The notes under the pieces are model-generated. The model did no database searches, was not told where the DNA came from, and saw only the letters and a list, made by a program, of their open reading frames with translations. From Agaricus subrufescens (lineage: Eukaryota > Basidiomycota > Agaricomycetes > Agaricales > Agaricaceae): 64,000 nt of DNA. Numbering within the stretch: position 1 is the first letter of the stretch; the number at the start of each line of letters is the position of its first letter. Shown here piece by piece: positions 45,827 to 58,328 of this stretch. Position numbers and translations under genes: made by a program. The stretch lies in contig CM057060.1 in assembly GCA_029945375.1 (NCBI GenBank), positions 434,001 to 498,000 of the forward strand. The letters are read 5' to 3'.

Positions 45827-47174
45827 GGTAATACCTGTACGAAGGCAGCATCACACGATAAGAAGCGAGCGAGGCATGTATACGAGGCATTTCTGCCAAT
45901 TTGAATTTGAAGTGTTGATGTTATCAGACAGGCCCCGAGTCTTGAAGGTCCTGTATGAGCGGTGCATGTTAATGTGGCGCACCACAGTGAGTCGAAGTGA
46001 CTGTACTATTGGGGATGTAGATAAGGCGGACATCATACTGCGCATAGCGGGTCAAATTTGTAGCGTCGCAGCATTCAACTAGTATTGATATGGACACCCG
46101 GTGTGTTACCGACGAGAAGCTTACTGACGGTTCGGACCCGAAACCACTGAGCACTTGCTATTCTGTGATGGTTTTGGTGGAATCTATCTGCAGCGAGACA
46201 TCAATTACAGCTTGATGCCGAAGTGGCCACAAAGACGTACATATTCCCAATTGGAGCCTGTTGTGTACCTCATGAATCGCCAGAGGCATCTTCTCGAGGA
46301 ATCACATTGGCGGAAGCCCGGACTGTTCACCGACCCCGTCGCATCTAGGTATTTCTAATTATAGTTTTGGTACGGACCTCACCTTGTTCAGTCATGAATT
46401 TGACAATTGCAGTGCGTATCGTTCCCCAGATTTCTCGTTTTTCTGTCACTGTTTCAGACAAGGCGGTCGTCCTGACGAAATATTTGTGGCAATATCCGAC
46501 AAGTATGAAGTTCCGCGCCGATCTGACGTATCTCAGGACACCCTACGTATCTGAAAGCTTTGAACTGTAAATTTCGGACAGTCCAGTCATAACGTAGACT
46601 GTACGTTATTTGCGGGATTTATTGAGCTCTTGGGCCTCAAAAAACTTCCACCGGCGGCGTTTGGTTTAGTCACCTTCGCGAAGAACCGGTCATCACTACA
46701 AAATTCGAGATCAAGCCATGGTGGCCTAGCTTATTTATCGTTAAAGTACGTTCAGCCCATTCGTTGTTTACCACACACCCACTTTTGTCAGCACTTTAGC
46801 TGAAAGCTTGAACAACACAATGAGGCCCCATGTCGTTTGGGACGCCACGCGCGCGGAGCGGCGCCAACTAGAAGTCCTGCGTTAACTCCTAAAAAGCAAT
46901 ATAACCGCTTTAATACTTAGTTGTAATCTATTGTCACCCGCCGCAATCAGTGAGAATATTTAGCGACTTATTCCTTGATTCCTAATTTTCCATCCATCTC
47001 AACCTTAGTACGGAAGCTACACCCTCTCGGACTCAAGCCTGCACCGAGGAGATTGTGCACCGATTTTAACTTTGCTAAACTTTGCTGGAATGTGCGCGAA
47101 CGAGATGACTTGGATATGTGACTCCGCTGAGTCAGCATAAAGTGGACGCTACTTGTTTCTCTACTACGCTCACC
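45827..47174. other. Intergenic region upstream of UPF1
   Basis: Short frames on both strands without motifs. No TATA box is evident near the UPF1 start. Confidence 0.45.
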
Positions 47175-50100
47175 ATGGACTCTTTTGATAATTTCCAGTA
47201 CGACTCTGCTTCGTCTTACGGCGGTATCGGTGTCGTGGACGATACCTCTTCAATTTACACAGCCAACACTCAGGACGGTGCTTCTGTCGATCTCTCAAGT
47301 CTCTCTCTATCTGAATACAATACCAATGCCTCGCCGAACGGAAAAGCTCCGGACGACTTGCCCCCTAATCCTGCGAGTCTTGATGAAGATTTCGATGCAG
47401 TTTTGGATGATTTGAAGGATGAAACTGCTGTAGATCTTCCTCCTCACGCTTGCAGGTCAGTCACATTGGCCTTGTTCGGCCCAAGTTCCAACTAATAATC
47501 ACCAATAGTTACTGTGGTATCCACTCTCCTGCTTCAGTTGTGAAATGTTTGATTTGTTCCAAATGGTTCTGCAACTCGCGGGGCAATACTTCTGCATCAC
47601 ACATCGTCAATCATCTCGTCCGCGCCAAGCACAAGGAGGTCATCTTACATGCTGAGAGCCCCCTCGGAGAGACCACTCCTGAATGCTACAACTGTGGCAG
47701 CAAAAACGTTTTTATGCTTGGTTTTATTCCCGCCAAGAGTGATACTGTTGTCGTGCTGTTGTGCCGGTATGTACTGCTGTTCCGTAGTAACCCTTGCAGG
47801 CGTGGCTAACGTGCACCAATCAGACAACCTTGTGCTGCTATTTCCAAAGACATCTCCTGGAATGCTTCTTTGTGGGCTCCTCTTATCGATGATCGCTCTT
47901 TCTTATCTTGGTTGGTTAAGCCGCCCAGCGAAACCGAGCAACTGCGGTCCCGACAGATTTCATTCAACCAAATCAACCGTTTAGAGGACCTTTGGCGAGA
48001 CAATGCCAATGCTACTCTCGAAGACCTAGAGAAGCCCGGAGTTGACGATGAACCCCAATCTATCCTCCTGCGCTACGAGGACGCTTATCAATACCAGAAT
48101 ATATTCGGTCCCCTTGTAAAAATTGAAGCCGACTACGACAAAAGATTGAAAGAGAGTCAAACTCAGACTGATATCACTGTACGCTGGGATTTAGGTCTCA
48201 ATCAAAAACGCGTCGCGTGGTTTTGTCTCCCAAAGCTTGACAGTGGAGAGGTTAGGCTTGCTGTTGGTGACGAACTAAGACTGAGGTATCAGGGCGAGTT
48301 GCATAAGCCTTGGGAAGGAGTTGGTCATGTCATAAAGATACCTAACAGTGAGTCGAGGTCATTTTCCATTTTGCACTTCTTTCCTAAGTTAGTGTTATAG
48401 ATGTCTCCGATGAAATTGGGCTCGAGCTGAGGAGGACAGAGGGTGTTCCATCTGACTGTACCCATAATTTCGCCGCCGATTTCGTATGGAAATCCACTAG
48501 CTTCGACAGAATGCAGCTCGCAATGAAGACCTTTGCAGTTGACGAAAAGAGTGTCAGCGGTTATATTGTAAGTACTTCGTGGGGCGCATACAGCGAGTCT
48601 TTTTACTGATCCTGCCTCTTTAGTACCACAAATTGCTAGGGCATGAGCTGGAGCCTCAGACACTTAGAACGCAGATGCCCAAGCGATTCTCGGCACCAGG
48701 TTTACCTGAACTGAACCATTCACAAATGTATGCTGTTAAGAGCGTTTTGCAGAAACCCCTCAGTTTGATCCAGGGTCCTCCCGGAACAGGAAAGACCGTG
48801 ACGTCGGCCTCGATTGTGTACCATCTAGCGAAGATGAATCCTGGACAAGTTCTCGTTTGTGCACCTTCAAATGTCGCGGTGGATCAGCTCACTGAGAAGA
48901 TCCACGCTACTGGCCTGAAGGTTGTTCGTCTTACAGCCAAATCACGCGAAGCGTTGGATTCGAGTATCAGCTTCTTAACTTTACACCAACAAGTAGCGAA
49001 CAGTACAACTCATGTGGAGCTACAGAAGTTGATTCAGCTCAAAAACGAGCAAGGAGAATTGAGCAGCAATGATGAAAGGAAATACAAAACATTGATTAGG
49101 CAATGCGAGAAGGAGATATTAGGTGTTGCTGATGTCATCTGCTGTACTTGCGTTGGTGCAGGAGATCCGAGATTGAACAAGCTGAAGTTTAGAACCGTGC
49201 TCATTGATGAAGCCACGCAAGCCGCTGAACCCGGTAAGCCTTCCTTCTTTCGACACAAGGCCCAAGCTAATATATGCATAGAATGTATGATTCCCCTCGT
49301 TCTCGGGTGCAAGCAGGTGGTTTTGGTTGGTGACCATCAGGCAAGAACAGTCATAATTTTTTGATGTCCAATTATATTCATGGCTTACCTGTAGCAACTC
49401 GGACCGGTCATTATGAACAAAAAAGCAGCGCGCGCAGGTCTAACACAGTCGCTTTTCGAGCGGCTTGTTGTACTTGGTAATAGGCCTATACGACTCCAAG
49501 TTCAATACCGCATGCACCCTTGCTTATCTGAGTTCCCATCCAATATGTTCTATGAAGGGACTTTGCAGAATGGTGTCACTGCGCCTGAACGTTTGCGGAA
49601 AAATGTTGATTTTCCTTGGCCTGTTCCTGACACTCCCATGTTCTTCTATCAGAACCTGGGGCAGGAAGAAATCTCGAGCAGTGGTACTTCATTCTTAAAT
49701 CGGTATGTGGATCAATGCATCTCTTCCCAACACCACCCCTCACATTGTGTTCACAGAACCGAAGCATCAAATGTTGAAAAGATTGTTACGAAGTTCTTCA
49801 AATCTGGCGTTGTCCCAAATCAGATCGGCATCGTCACACCTTATGAGGGCCAAAGATCCTATATCGTCAACTATATGCAGTTCAATGGATCTTTGAAGAA
49901 GGATCTGTACAAGGAAATCGAAGTGGCTAGTGTTGATGCTTTCCAGGGGCGGGAGAAAGATTATATCATCCTGAGCTGTGTCAGGAGTAATGAACATCAA
50001 GGAATCGGATTCTTGAATGACCCGAGACGTTTGAATGTCGCGCTGACTCGTGCTAAATATGGAGTTGTGATCCTTGGTAATCCCAAGGTTCTCAGCAAGG

Positions 50101-50883
50101 TACGTGTGGATGTTTCCGGTTATTTCATCAGCCTTATGATTTTTCCTAGCATCCTCTCTGGCACTACCTGTTGACGCACTACAAGGAGAAGAACTGTCTT
50201 GTCGAGGGTCCTTTGAACAATTTGCAGCCTAGTATGATCCAATTTAGCAAACCCAGGAAATCTCTTGCGAAGTCCATGGATCAGTTCCGCCGTCACGAAA
50301 CCAACGCGCGTGACTACATGGCTATGACAAACAATGCAATGATGGATCGTAAGTGTCGCGGCAGATTTTTAGTCTCTCCTTGATGGCTGATAATGGATTA
50401 GCAACGACTCCGATGGCTCGGCGCTCGGGAACTCCCAGTCGCTTTGATGCGAGCTTTTATCGCACTCACGATGCGCTGGGTTACATTCCCTCCGACGTTC
50501 AATCTCTTCGATCGCAAGCGACATATTCTTCAGGATTGCCTGTGTTTGGAGCCCCTGGACCTTTTGGACCTGGTATGCCTCGTGCTCCCGGTGTTGGAAA
50601 GCGAAGCACGTACAGTTATGCTTCCTCTATTGTCTCTCAGGACGCTGGCCCCAGTGTTACAGACAGCGGTAGTGTCATTGGCGGGGGAAGTAATGTCAAC
50701 ATTGCTTATTCCCAAAGTGACCGTTTGAGGAGACGATCATCATTTGGATCGGCTTCTGTTACCGGACAAAGTGATCTCGGCAGTCTCTCTCAATTTGATT
50801 ACAAAAGTCAGGATGATGGCGCTGACATGGATGACATGAAGTCGCAGTATGCTGGAACGCAGTCTGGGGTGACAGTCTTTTGA
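47175..50883 (+). CDS. UPF1: UPF1/Nam7 ATP-dependent RNA helicase (nonsense-mediated mRNA decay)
   Basis: Superfamily 1B helicase, the central factor of nonsense-mediated decay, which acts on mRNPs with terminating ribosomes together with UPF2/UPF3 (family knowledge). Ten exons: 47175-47455, 47509-47766, 47824-48347, 48401-48567, 48624-49233, 49282-49340, 49395-49702, 49757-50099, 50150-50348, 50402-50883; all phases agree and give 1076 residues. The Cys/His domain starts at about residue 92 ([30 protein letters not shown]). Helicase motifs: Walker A GPPGTGKT at about 461-468, [10 protein letters not shown] (Ia), DEATQ (II), VGDHQQLGP (III), QYRMHP (IV), [18 protein letters not shown] (V) and NVALTRAK (VI). 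Intron 6 (49341-49394) is GC-AG. The C-terminal tail of ~170 residues carries six SQ and one TQ. Confidence 0.97.
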
Positions 50884-51729
50884 TTAATGGGGATCTACGG
50901 ATAGGCCTGATCCCGCTCCTCTGGCAGCGACATAGGTCTGTCGCAGGTGTTCAGCTACCAGGACTTGGGCTTGGACTGACCAGCCATTGCCTACTATCCT
51001 CGGCCCTGTAACATGCGGTTTGTTAAGCAGATTGTCTCAGCAGAGATTAATCTTCTTGGAAACGCTGGACTGTCATTTTGCCTGTTTCGTAGACTATTCT
51101 TGACGCAAGCCAATCAAGGGAAGTGTGTTGCTCCGACGTATGTTGATGCTCCGAGAAGGTTGATTGTTTTCTTGCAATAAGCGGATAGATATGAATAGAT
51201 ATGAATAAGAATGCTGTCGTGTATGTCGTATGGCTGTATAGAAATAGAAAATAGTGTAGCCAGGATACTCGGGCACTGTTGATGGTAGACTTGTACTACA
51301 TTTGATGGCAGGGAGACCACATGGCAGCTGAGTCGGACAATCACTGCTGGCGTGGCACCTATCTCTCGTCTCGCTCTCATCTCCCTGCTGTCCGTCTTTC
51401 TTCGGTACGTCTTTGAGGCTGTGTCGCCTATAAAGCACCTCATCGAGCACAAGGCCAGCGCGCTTCTGCACTTAATTTTATACCCGTTAACTTAAACCAC
51501 TACCCTGGTTGGACTTATTTAACCACCACCACACCAGCCACCCTACTTCCTCGGTCTATTTTTCACGGTCCCTTGTCTGCTCTCGCATTCTCGCACGACA
51601 CTATTCTACCCTCCGTTTATATTGGCCGAGTTCCAACCTATTTGTCTCACGGGAACCGTCGATCCTTAAAATTTTTTCCAGGCTCCCTACCCCTGTGTTT
51701 TTGACGATCGGCACCCGGCCTCGCCCAAC
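50884..51729. other. Intergenic region, UPF1 3' flank and promoter of the next gene
   Basis: No gene recognised. Pyrimidine-rich sequence at about 51540-51700 precedes the next start codon, as is common in fungal 5' regions. Confidence 0.5.
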
Positions 51730-52959
51730 ATGTCGAACGCATGCTCGTTGACTGGGAATAATTCAGGAGTCGATTCTACAGTCACAGGAACGAGGGACAA
51801 TGCGTTGGAGACGACGCCTTTCCATGAAGAGGGTTTTGGGCAACACGATATGCCTCAACCCGACAGCGGTGAGACAAATCAGGGTTCGGAAGATAAAGAA
51901 AATCCGGAGCAGCAGTCACAATACGAGGTTGTCAGGAGCAGTGAAGAACTCAACGACACGATGCCTGTTCCACGTTCATCCAGTTCCTCTTCTGCGTCGT
52001 CAACGTCGTCCTCTGCATCATCTCCCCCCACCACCCCTTCCTCGATATCACCTTCCTCGTCCAAGTCATTGGGCATACCTGTCTCGTCCGATCGCCCCGG
52101 TGTCGTCGCCCAGGAGGCCGAAGACCCCACGTCTGCTGCTGAACGACCGAATGCTGTTACGACATCGCGTATGGCGAGTCCTGATCTCGCCGAAGATGCA
52201 GAGGCTAGCACTGCGCAGACATCTCCTTCATCTTCCACCTCTTCTCTTCCAAAAATGCCTTTCGGGGGTTCAACTTCCGCTTCTGCACTCGATGTCCAAG
52301 ATACGAACCCCGACCAAGAGTCATATGGGCTTCTATCACTTCTGCGCCCCCGCGCAAGCTCCAGTATTAATTTGAATGTTCGATTTGCCCCGTTACCTGA
52401 AATGGCGCCACGGAAACGAAAATCTTCGATACCACTCGGTATGGCCGCTCGATCACAGTTGACAAGGAAGAGACGAATATATCAAGGGGAGCATGAAGAT
52501 CAGGACGCCTATCAACAGAGATTGAGCGCAGGTGCTGATGGCCATCCGCAAGGAAGGGGTCATGAAGTTGATAGTGCCGAGATGCGCATGCTGAAGAAAA
52601 GAGTGCTGGAAAAGTTACGGAAGCAACGAGAAGAAGAAGAAGCGGGGGGAAATGAGGAAGACTCCCTTGTTGTTTTGGCGAAGAAGATGGGTACAGCTGG
52701 GAAACACTTTTGGAAAAAGATGGTGACGCAAAAGGCTGGTGGGGAGGATACAAGTACACCCAACGAACCACCGACCGCCCCGTCTGGAGTGATTGTAATC
52801 GCAGAGAAACCTGCGCCTGGGGCCGTGGGTCCTGTTACTCTTCCAACGCTATTGGAAGAAACAGAAAAAGTAGGTTCCCTCGATGAAAAGCCCCCAGTTT
52901 GGATGAAGAGCAAACTCTCATCTCCCAAACCACAGGTGCCTACGTTATTTACTACATGA
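51730..52959 (+). CDS. Ser-rich, probably nuclear protein of unknown function
   Basis: Single uninterrupted frame of 409 residues, MSNACSLTGNNSGVDSTVTG. The first ~215 residues are Ser/Pro/Asp-rich with a dense Ser stretch near 82-105. A conserved-looking core follows at about 213-245: SSSINLNVRFAPLPEMAPRK, RKSSIPLGMAARSQLTRKRR. This is basic, with phosphorylatable RKRKSS. A charged coiled-coil-like segment near 280-310 (MLKKRVLEKLRKQREEEEAG) and a segment LVVLAKKMGTAGKHFWKKMV complete the recognisable parts. The tail is Pro-rich. I know the VRFAPLP type of motif from unannotated basidiomycete proteins but not a function. The start is the first ATG of the frame. Confidence 0.7.
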   Translation: MSNACSLTGNNSGVDSTVTGTRDNALETTPFHEEGFGQHDMPQPDSGETNQGSEDKENPEQQSQYEVVRSSEELNDTMPVPRSSSSSSASSTSSSASSPPTTPSSISPSSSKSLGIPVSSDRPGVVAQEAEDPTSAAERPNAVTTSRMASPDLAEDAEASTAQTSPSSSTSSLPKMPFGGSTSASALDVQDTNPDQESYGLLSLLRPRASSSINLNVRFAPLPEMAPRKRKSSIPLGMAARSQLTRKRRIYQGEHEDQDAYQQRLSAGADGHPQGRGHEVDSAEMRMLKKRVLEKLRKQREEEEAGGNEEDSLVVLAKKMGTAGKHFWKKMVTQKAGGEDTSTPNEPPTAPSGVIVIAEKPAPGAVGPVTLPTLLEETEKVGSLDEKPPVWMKSKLSSPKPQVPTLFTT

Positions 52960-53523
52960 TGAATTGACGCTATACGCATACTCCTAGCGTCTTCGAGTTG
53001 ATCATCGTCCGATGGGCTTCCCTCCCTTCGTCAATTGATCTTCCTCGGTTCATCTTCCCCTGGTACTTTTCTCTCCGGCCACCATACATCCAAGGATACC
53101 TCAACCCCTACCCCCAACTAAAACTTCCGTCCTCTCTGCATTCCTCGCCAACTGATGACAGAAAGCCAATTTTCTCTTTAGAACGCCTTCGTCATCCCGA
53201 CCCTCTTTCTGGCCTTACCTGCACAGAATATTTAAACATCATCATTCTCCTTCTTTGGCTCTTCCTCGCATTTGCATGTTTCGGATGGTATCACATAGGT
53301 TAGATTCGGAATAAATCCTTCCCTACTGTCTTTCCTTCCTCTTCTTTTCTCTCTTTCTTTTCCTACGCTATCATAGAATCATGAATTATTTCGGCTAGTG
53401 TAGTTGATCGCGCTGTCATTCCATCGATTTACGGTTACAAGAAATTTGAATTACTAAGGTCTTCGAATAATAAAGAACTGCCTTGTTTGATTATTAGCCA
53501 GAATAATACTTGTGTGCAAGGTT

Positions 53524-53585
53524 GATGATTTATTGTTACTTTGTAGTGAGTATGATGATTTATTGTTACTTTATAGTGAGTATGA
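53524..53585. repeat. Two tandem copies of a ~31-bp AT-rich unit
   Basis: GATGATTTATTGTTACTTTG then TAGTGAGTAT is followed at once by the same sequence with one G-to-A change (ACTTTATAGTGAGTAT). A clear, simple tandem duplication in an intergenic region; no function suggested. Confidence 0.85.
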
Positions 53586-54138
53586 TGGTTAGGGTACTTC
53601 CTCTTTGAGTCCGTGCCCACGCAGTTGTGAGCTTAAAAGTACTATATCAATACTCTTCTGTTTATGATTCGACCAAGAGGATTGAGTTTTGACGGATGAA
53701 AGGATGAAACCCGGCGAGGCTCAAGCCAAGACATGATCATAACTGTTTATAGAGAAGGGTTGGCTGTTGCAGGCATGTTTATGACTTCTTGCTATTAATC
53801 CTGGAACTCAAACTACTTCAGCCTCTTTGATTTGACACACTCTTCTGATGCGTCGAAAAGAGACATCACTTGGTTAGAGTAATGAAGCAATCTTAATTTC
53901 TGGAGTGTATTGATATGAATTACAATTTGACTCTGAGGCTTTTGAAGTCATTTAAGGTTGGTAGAGGCAATATCATTATCACCTGTACATTCACGCTATA
54001 CATACACCCTTTACCCTGTCGAAAATAAGAGTCTGTATTTAAAAGTCAATGAGTAATGATGTCGATCTTTGATGATAAGTTGTTAGTACTTTCTAATAAT
54101 AAAATAACATGAAGGCGGTGGCTGCGGATAAGGAACCG

Positions 54139-54177
54139 GGGTTTCATCATGCTGGAGATTCATAAATGATGAAACCC
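54139..54177. repeat. Perfect 12-bp inverted repeat with 15-bp loop
   Basis: GGGTTTCATCAT at 54139-54150 pairs exactly with ATGATGAAACCC at 54166-54177. The transcript could form a stem-loop. No T-run or neighbouring gene end marks it as a terminator, and this is a eukaryote, so I leave the role open. Confidence 0.8.
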
Positions 54178-54611
54178 TGAGTGGCGGGATGGGTTCTTGG
54201 GGTCTAATTTTTAGAAACCTCGGTTCGAGAGGTTGGATAACCGCGATTATTCGGAAGATCGAGAAAATTGTAAGTCATTAGTGATGCAGAAAGCTGGAAG
54301 GCGTAAAGAGTTTCTGATATCGGTGTGATTTTTTGGCCGTCGCCACAATGTGCTAAATGAAGCTAAAAATACGGTTTCCGGAGAGAATGAGATGGATTTC
54401 GGAGGCGAGCACTCTTGTGCGAGCTTGATTTGATGAGAATATCTTTTGTTCAATTTCTGATTCAAATCAATCTTGAATGTTTACATTCACTTGTGCGGTC
54501 GAAACAGGGGTAATTGAGGGCCTGAAACGGGAAACTCGAGAAGAATATGCTCCCTTTGGGTGGTGACGGCGTTATTCTCCAGGCATGTTTGCTCGATGGC
54601 TAGAAGCATTT

Positions 54612-54950
54612 CTATCGGTCAAGTGTGCACAGAAAGAGAATTGCAGGTACTAGCGGAGAGATGAAGCACAAAAATGTGATGGTCAAGACTCTTGGATCGC
54701 GGAACTTCTTGATTATACTATCGGCCATACCCATATAGTCTCGTCCATACGTGAGGGTTCCTGGAACACGGAGACCCCTAGACCAGGGATGAGGGCCTTG
54801 ATCGGCCTTGGGCTCTGGGCATTCTTGCTGAGATGAATGAAGAATCCACTTGGCATTGTCGCGGCAGAGAGGAACAAGACTCTTCCTTTCCCTTTGCTCG
54901 CTCGCTGGTAAGAGGGGGTGGGTCTCTTCTATAGGTACGGACAGGACCAA
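54612..54950 (-). other. Possible C-terminal exon of a small single-pass membrane protein
   Basis: Frame of 112 codons without an ATG at its open end. It contains THPLLPASEQRERKS, a segment DYMGMADSIIKKFRDPRVLT and a C-terminal hydrophobic stretch FLCFISPLVPAILFLCTLDR before the stop at 54612. Composition looks protein-coding. I found no convincing upstream exon with a start, so it could be a terminal exon, a gene remnant or chance. Confidence 0.3.
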
Positions 54951-56129
54951 ATGATGAAAGTAGACATATAGCGCATGTCTAGAAGGGCTGGACTGGAGAT
55001 AGGGTGCTCGATATGAGCGCTATGATGCTATTTGATGATGCAGTGTATAATTGATATCGTGTTGTTATCCTGTCATTCAAACTGGCAACGCCTCAAGTCG
55101 ACCAAAACCCGCACCTCAAGGCGGACAAAACAATCGGCTATGACGCTCCGGTGGCCGTCATTACGGAAACATCGCCGGTGAAAGGGCTGGAGTGAAGAGC
55201 CTGAGAGTACTGCCCCGACTTGTCTCGCGATGAGAAGGTGGGTTTATGGTTGTAGAGCCCGTAGAATGACTTCTGTATGGAAGACGCGCAGTAAGAACAT
55301 AGAAGATCAGAGACACATAGCGTTGCTTCGATGTGGAGGCAGTGTCCCAAAGTCGGTGTTATCAAAATTCTAGGCATGATTGAGTGATCGATTTTTAGTG
55401 AAGACAGTGTGATCGTCTGAATGTAGTAGACTCATGGAAAGAAAGACCTGGTAATATACCCAAGGATGTTTAGCAGAATCCTCTGTCAAGTAATAGCACG
55501 AAAAGGTACGCCCGGGACCACAGCGGCAGTATCAGGTAGCCTTATAGAGCCTCACAGGACCTTTTGCTTAAGACGCTGAGAGATTCGGGGATAAGTGGCC
55601 TTGTGAGAGATGCCAGCGCGAGGGTTTGTCACATTTTTTAACATACATGAGTTGTGCCAAAGAGGACAATGTCACCGCCACAGTGGTTCTGCCTCGTGAC
55701 CACGATAGAAAGTAACACAGCCGGACACTCTGGTCAAGTACAGGCGCAGAAGACTATGCGGTGGCAGGGTAGAGCAGACTGATATTCGTCGCCTGCCCAG
55801 TACCAGGGAAGAGGGGCGTAGAACATAAGTTGAGAAAAGAGAACATAGGATTACGTAAGGGTAGGGAGGACTGCCACAGGACACAATTAGCTCAACGCCA
55901 GTTCTCGTTTTTACCCTGCGGACCAACTCATTCCCCGACTTCTTTCCAGCGGCTGGTCACCGACTTTTTCTCTCTTTAACCTCTCCTTCACCAGCCCAGC
56001 TCTCTTCCTTACAGATCCTGACCTAATTGTGCGGCCTTCCAAGCCCGTGCCAACCTCCTACAGGACCTCGGTTGAACAGGTCTATTCTTCTTTCAGTTCG
56101 CGACGGCCCAGTCTTCGAGGTCGAACAAG

Positions 56130-57449
56130 ATGTCATCATGTACTAGCTCTCCGACTCTAACGAGCACAGATACAGTGGTCACCAGTAGCGTTTCGACGTC
56201 CGTTACCACCCATGTTACGACTCTACCGCCTACTTCTACCACTATAACAATAACATCTGCATGCCCTTCATCACTCAGTGTATGTGTTCCTGTGCCTACT
56301 GTGACAACATCGGAAATACCAGGTTTGTAGTTGCTACTTTGTTGAGGCTTCAATTGTCGCTCACGAACTAACTATACTAGGCGAAGTCTCGACTTCGGTG
56401 GAAACGGTCACTTTAACTGTCCCTGTTACCTCTTCGCTCGTAACAACACTCTTTGGTACTTCTTGCAAACCAACCAGCGAACCCGGTACCAGTGACACCA
56501 GTACTACTTCAACACCGCCAGTGACGTCTGACACTGCAACGGTTACGACCACCATCACGTCCTTTACCACCCCTCCCCCGACTGTAATCGTGAGCGAATC
56601 CTCATCTACCCAGCCAGATGGCGTCGTTACTCCGGTCATGCACACTGTGACCTCCACCTTACCACCAGTAGCAATCCAGCCCTCCGCTACTCTCAATTCC
56701 AATCCTAATACAAACCATAACTCTGATTCGTCACAACACATCGGCCCTATCATCGGTGGTACAGTTGGTGGAGTCGTTGGGCTTGCTGTAATCGTCCTAC
56801 TCGCGTGGCTATTTGTGTAAGTTACTCCTCTTGATCTAGTATGATACACCGATTCATGGATTTTAGTCGAAAGAAGCGGTGGGACGACATTTTCGATAAT
56901 GATGACACGGTCCCAACTATTGCTGCCAGTTCTGATCGGGAGAAAGTGACAACGAGTGCGCCCAAACCATATCAATACGGTCTTGTCGGATACACAGAGA
57001 GCCAGTCCCTCACCTCTTCACCACCATCTCGTCGTCCTCTATCATTAGCTGATGAGTTCGATTCTCACCATCGAAATAGCTCAACTACGCCACTCCTCAG
57101 CAGACCGGTGACTGCAATTTCTACCGGCATCAGTTCAACTATCTCCGCACGTCCAGCTTCGGCGGGTTCAGCCCAGATATTCGACGCCAATGCTCAGACT
57201 GTATCATGGGATCCTAGTCGCTTATATGGCGAGCCAGCACCCCCAATTTCGCTACCCCCTCAACCCGCCCCACAGCCTATCGACGTGTCTGCTGGTGTAG
57301 CTGCAGTCAGAATGAGCCTCGGCGATCAAGAGCATCGCGCTGGAAGTCCTGTCAGTTTCCAGGAGCGACGAGTTCTTCAAGTGATGAATGCCGATTCAGC
57401 TCCCCTCAGCCCTACAGGTCTCGCGGCTCATCCGACCTTGCCTGGTTGA
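56130..57449 (+). CDS. Mucin-like Ser/Thr-rich single-pass membrane protein
   Basis: Exons 56130-56322, 56381-56816 and 56867-57449 give 403 residues. Residues 1-205 are almost half Ser/Thr with many TVVTSS, TTITSF and TSDTATVT runs, so they are likely heavily O-mannosylated and extracellular. A single membrane segment follows at about 190-210 (IGPIIGGTVGGVVGLAVIVL then LAWLFV), then the stop-transfer RKKRW. The ~190-residue cytoplasmic tail has PPSRRPLSLADEF, STTPLLSRP and FQERRVLQV. The overall build resembles fungal cell-wall stress sensors of the Mid2/Wsc kind, but there is no WSC domain and no clear signal peptide. Function inferred from architecture only. Both introns sit where the frame demands them, the second right at the membrane boundary. 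Confidence 0.75.
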
Positions 57450-58328
57450 ACACCTTTTGTGACCCACGGAGAGGTCGGAGTAGGCTGACGACGGAAAAAT
57501 AGCATCTATTATGCATTCTGGTAGAGGCTGTTATCTACGCGGTGCTGCTGCAGGTAGTTCCAGTTCTGAAAATGCTACTACACCCTCATGTTCAGAGTAG
57601 AGGCGACACACATCCCTTGTCTTGACGAAGACAATCATGAAAAAATACCTTACTTCTAACCTGGCAGCCGCTCATACCGAGTGGCTGATAGACTTTTTAT
57701 GGACAATTTTCATTGGATCTACACGCGGACAGTATAACGCGTATTTGCATCTTTCCCAATCTGATATATATTGATACTGAATACACTTCCTGTCGTTACT
57801 TCTATCCCCCCACTGCATTATTATCCTTGTCATATATACCTTTCAACACTCTTTCTGATTGAAAGGGTATTACTTTTGCTATTAAAGTTATAATTATTCT
57901 TTGTAGTTCAACTTCGTAGTGAATACTTACAGCATACTTACAGCAAAAACGAAACAATAATCAAAAGAAACTGATCAGGATAATGCCGCACTCCGTTTCC
58001 CTGGTTACATTGTCAAGATACGCTGGAACACCACGTAAGAAGCGAAATCACGAACAGCCTCGCCATTACGTTAGTGGACAATGGGCACAATTGTCCTCGT
58101 ATAATGCCCTGCATCCGCATTGTTTGCACGCTGTTACACGCGTGATGATCCGCCCCTATATGCTTTTCTTTTATATTGGGCTACCAACGCCCATTCCCCC
58201 AACTCCCCCCACTTCTACGCCCCGCGCTTATCTCCAGGTCTCGTTTTAATCGTCTTCTCCGGTGCTGGGTCACCTTTGATTATTTTTTTTCTTTACTTCT
58301 GCCTCTTGGAGACCGTCTTTCCTTCAAT
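57450..58328. other. Intergenic region, 0.9 kb
   Basis: No gene recognised. A short frame (57983-58249) is in the promoter region of the next gene and has no motif. AT-rich between 57.75 and 57.96 kb. Confidence 0.5.

Larger units (their letters stand above)
52960..56129. other. 3.2 kb with little coding evidence
   Basis: Holds a 101-codon frame directly after the previous stop (52998-53303, probably 3' UTR), a 30-bp tandem repeat near 53.5 kb, an inverted repeat near 54.15 kb, and the possible small membrane-protein exon at 54612-54950. The rest contains only short frames. Pyrimidine-rich sequence before 56130 looks like the promoter of the mucin-like gene. Confidence 0.5.

Noticed and set aside
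52998..53303. 101-codon plus frame with a C-terminal hydrophobic segment, 38 bp after the Ser-rich gene
   Set aside because: Too close to the preceding stop to be an independent gene without its own promoter, and no family resemblance; probably 3' UTR.
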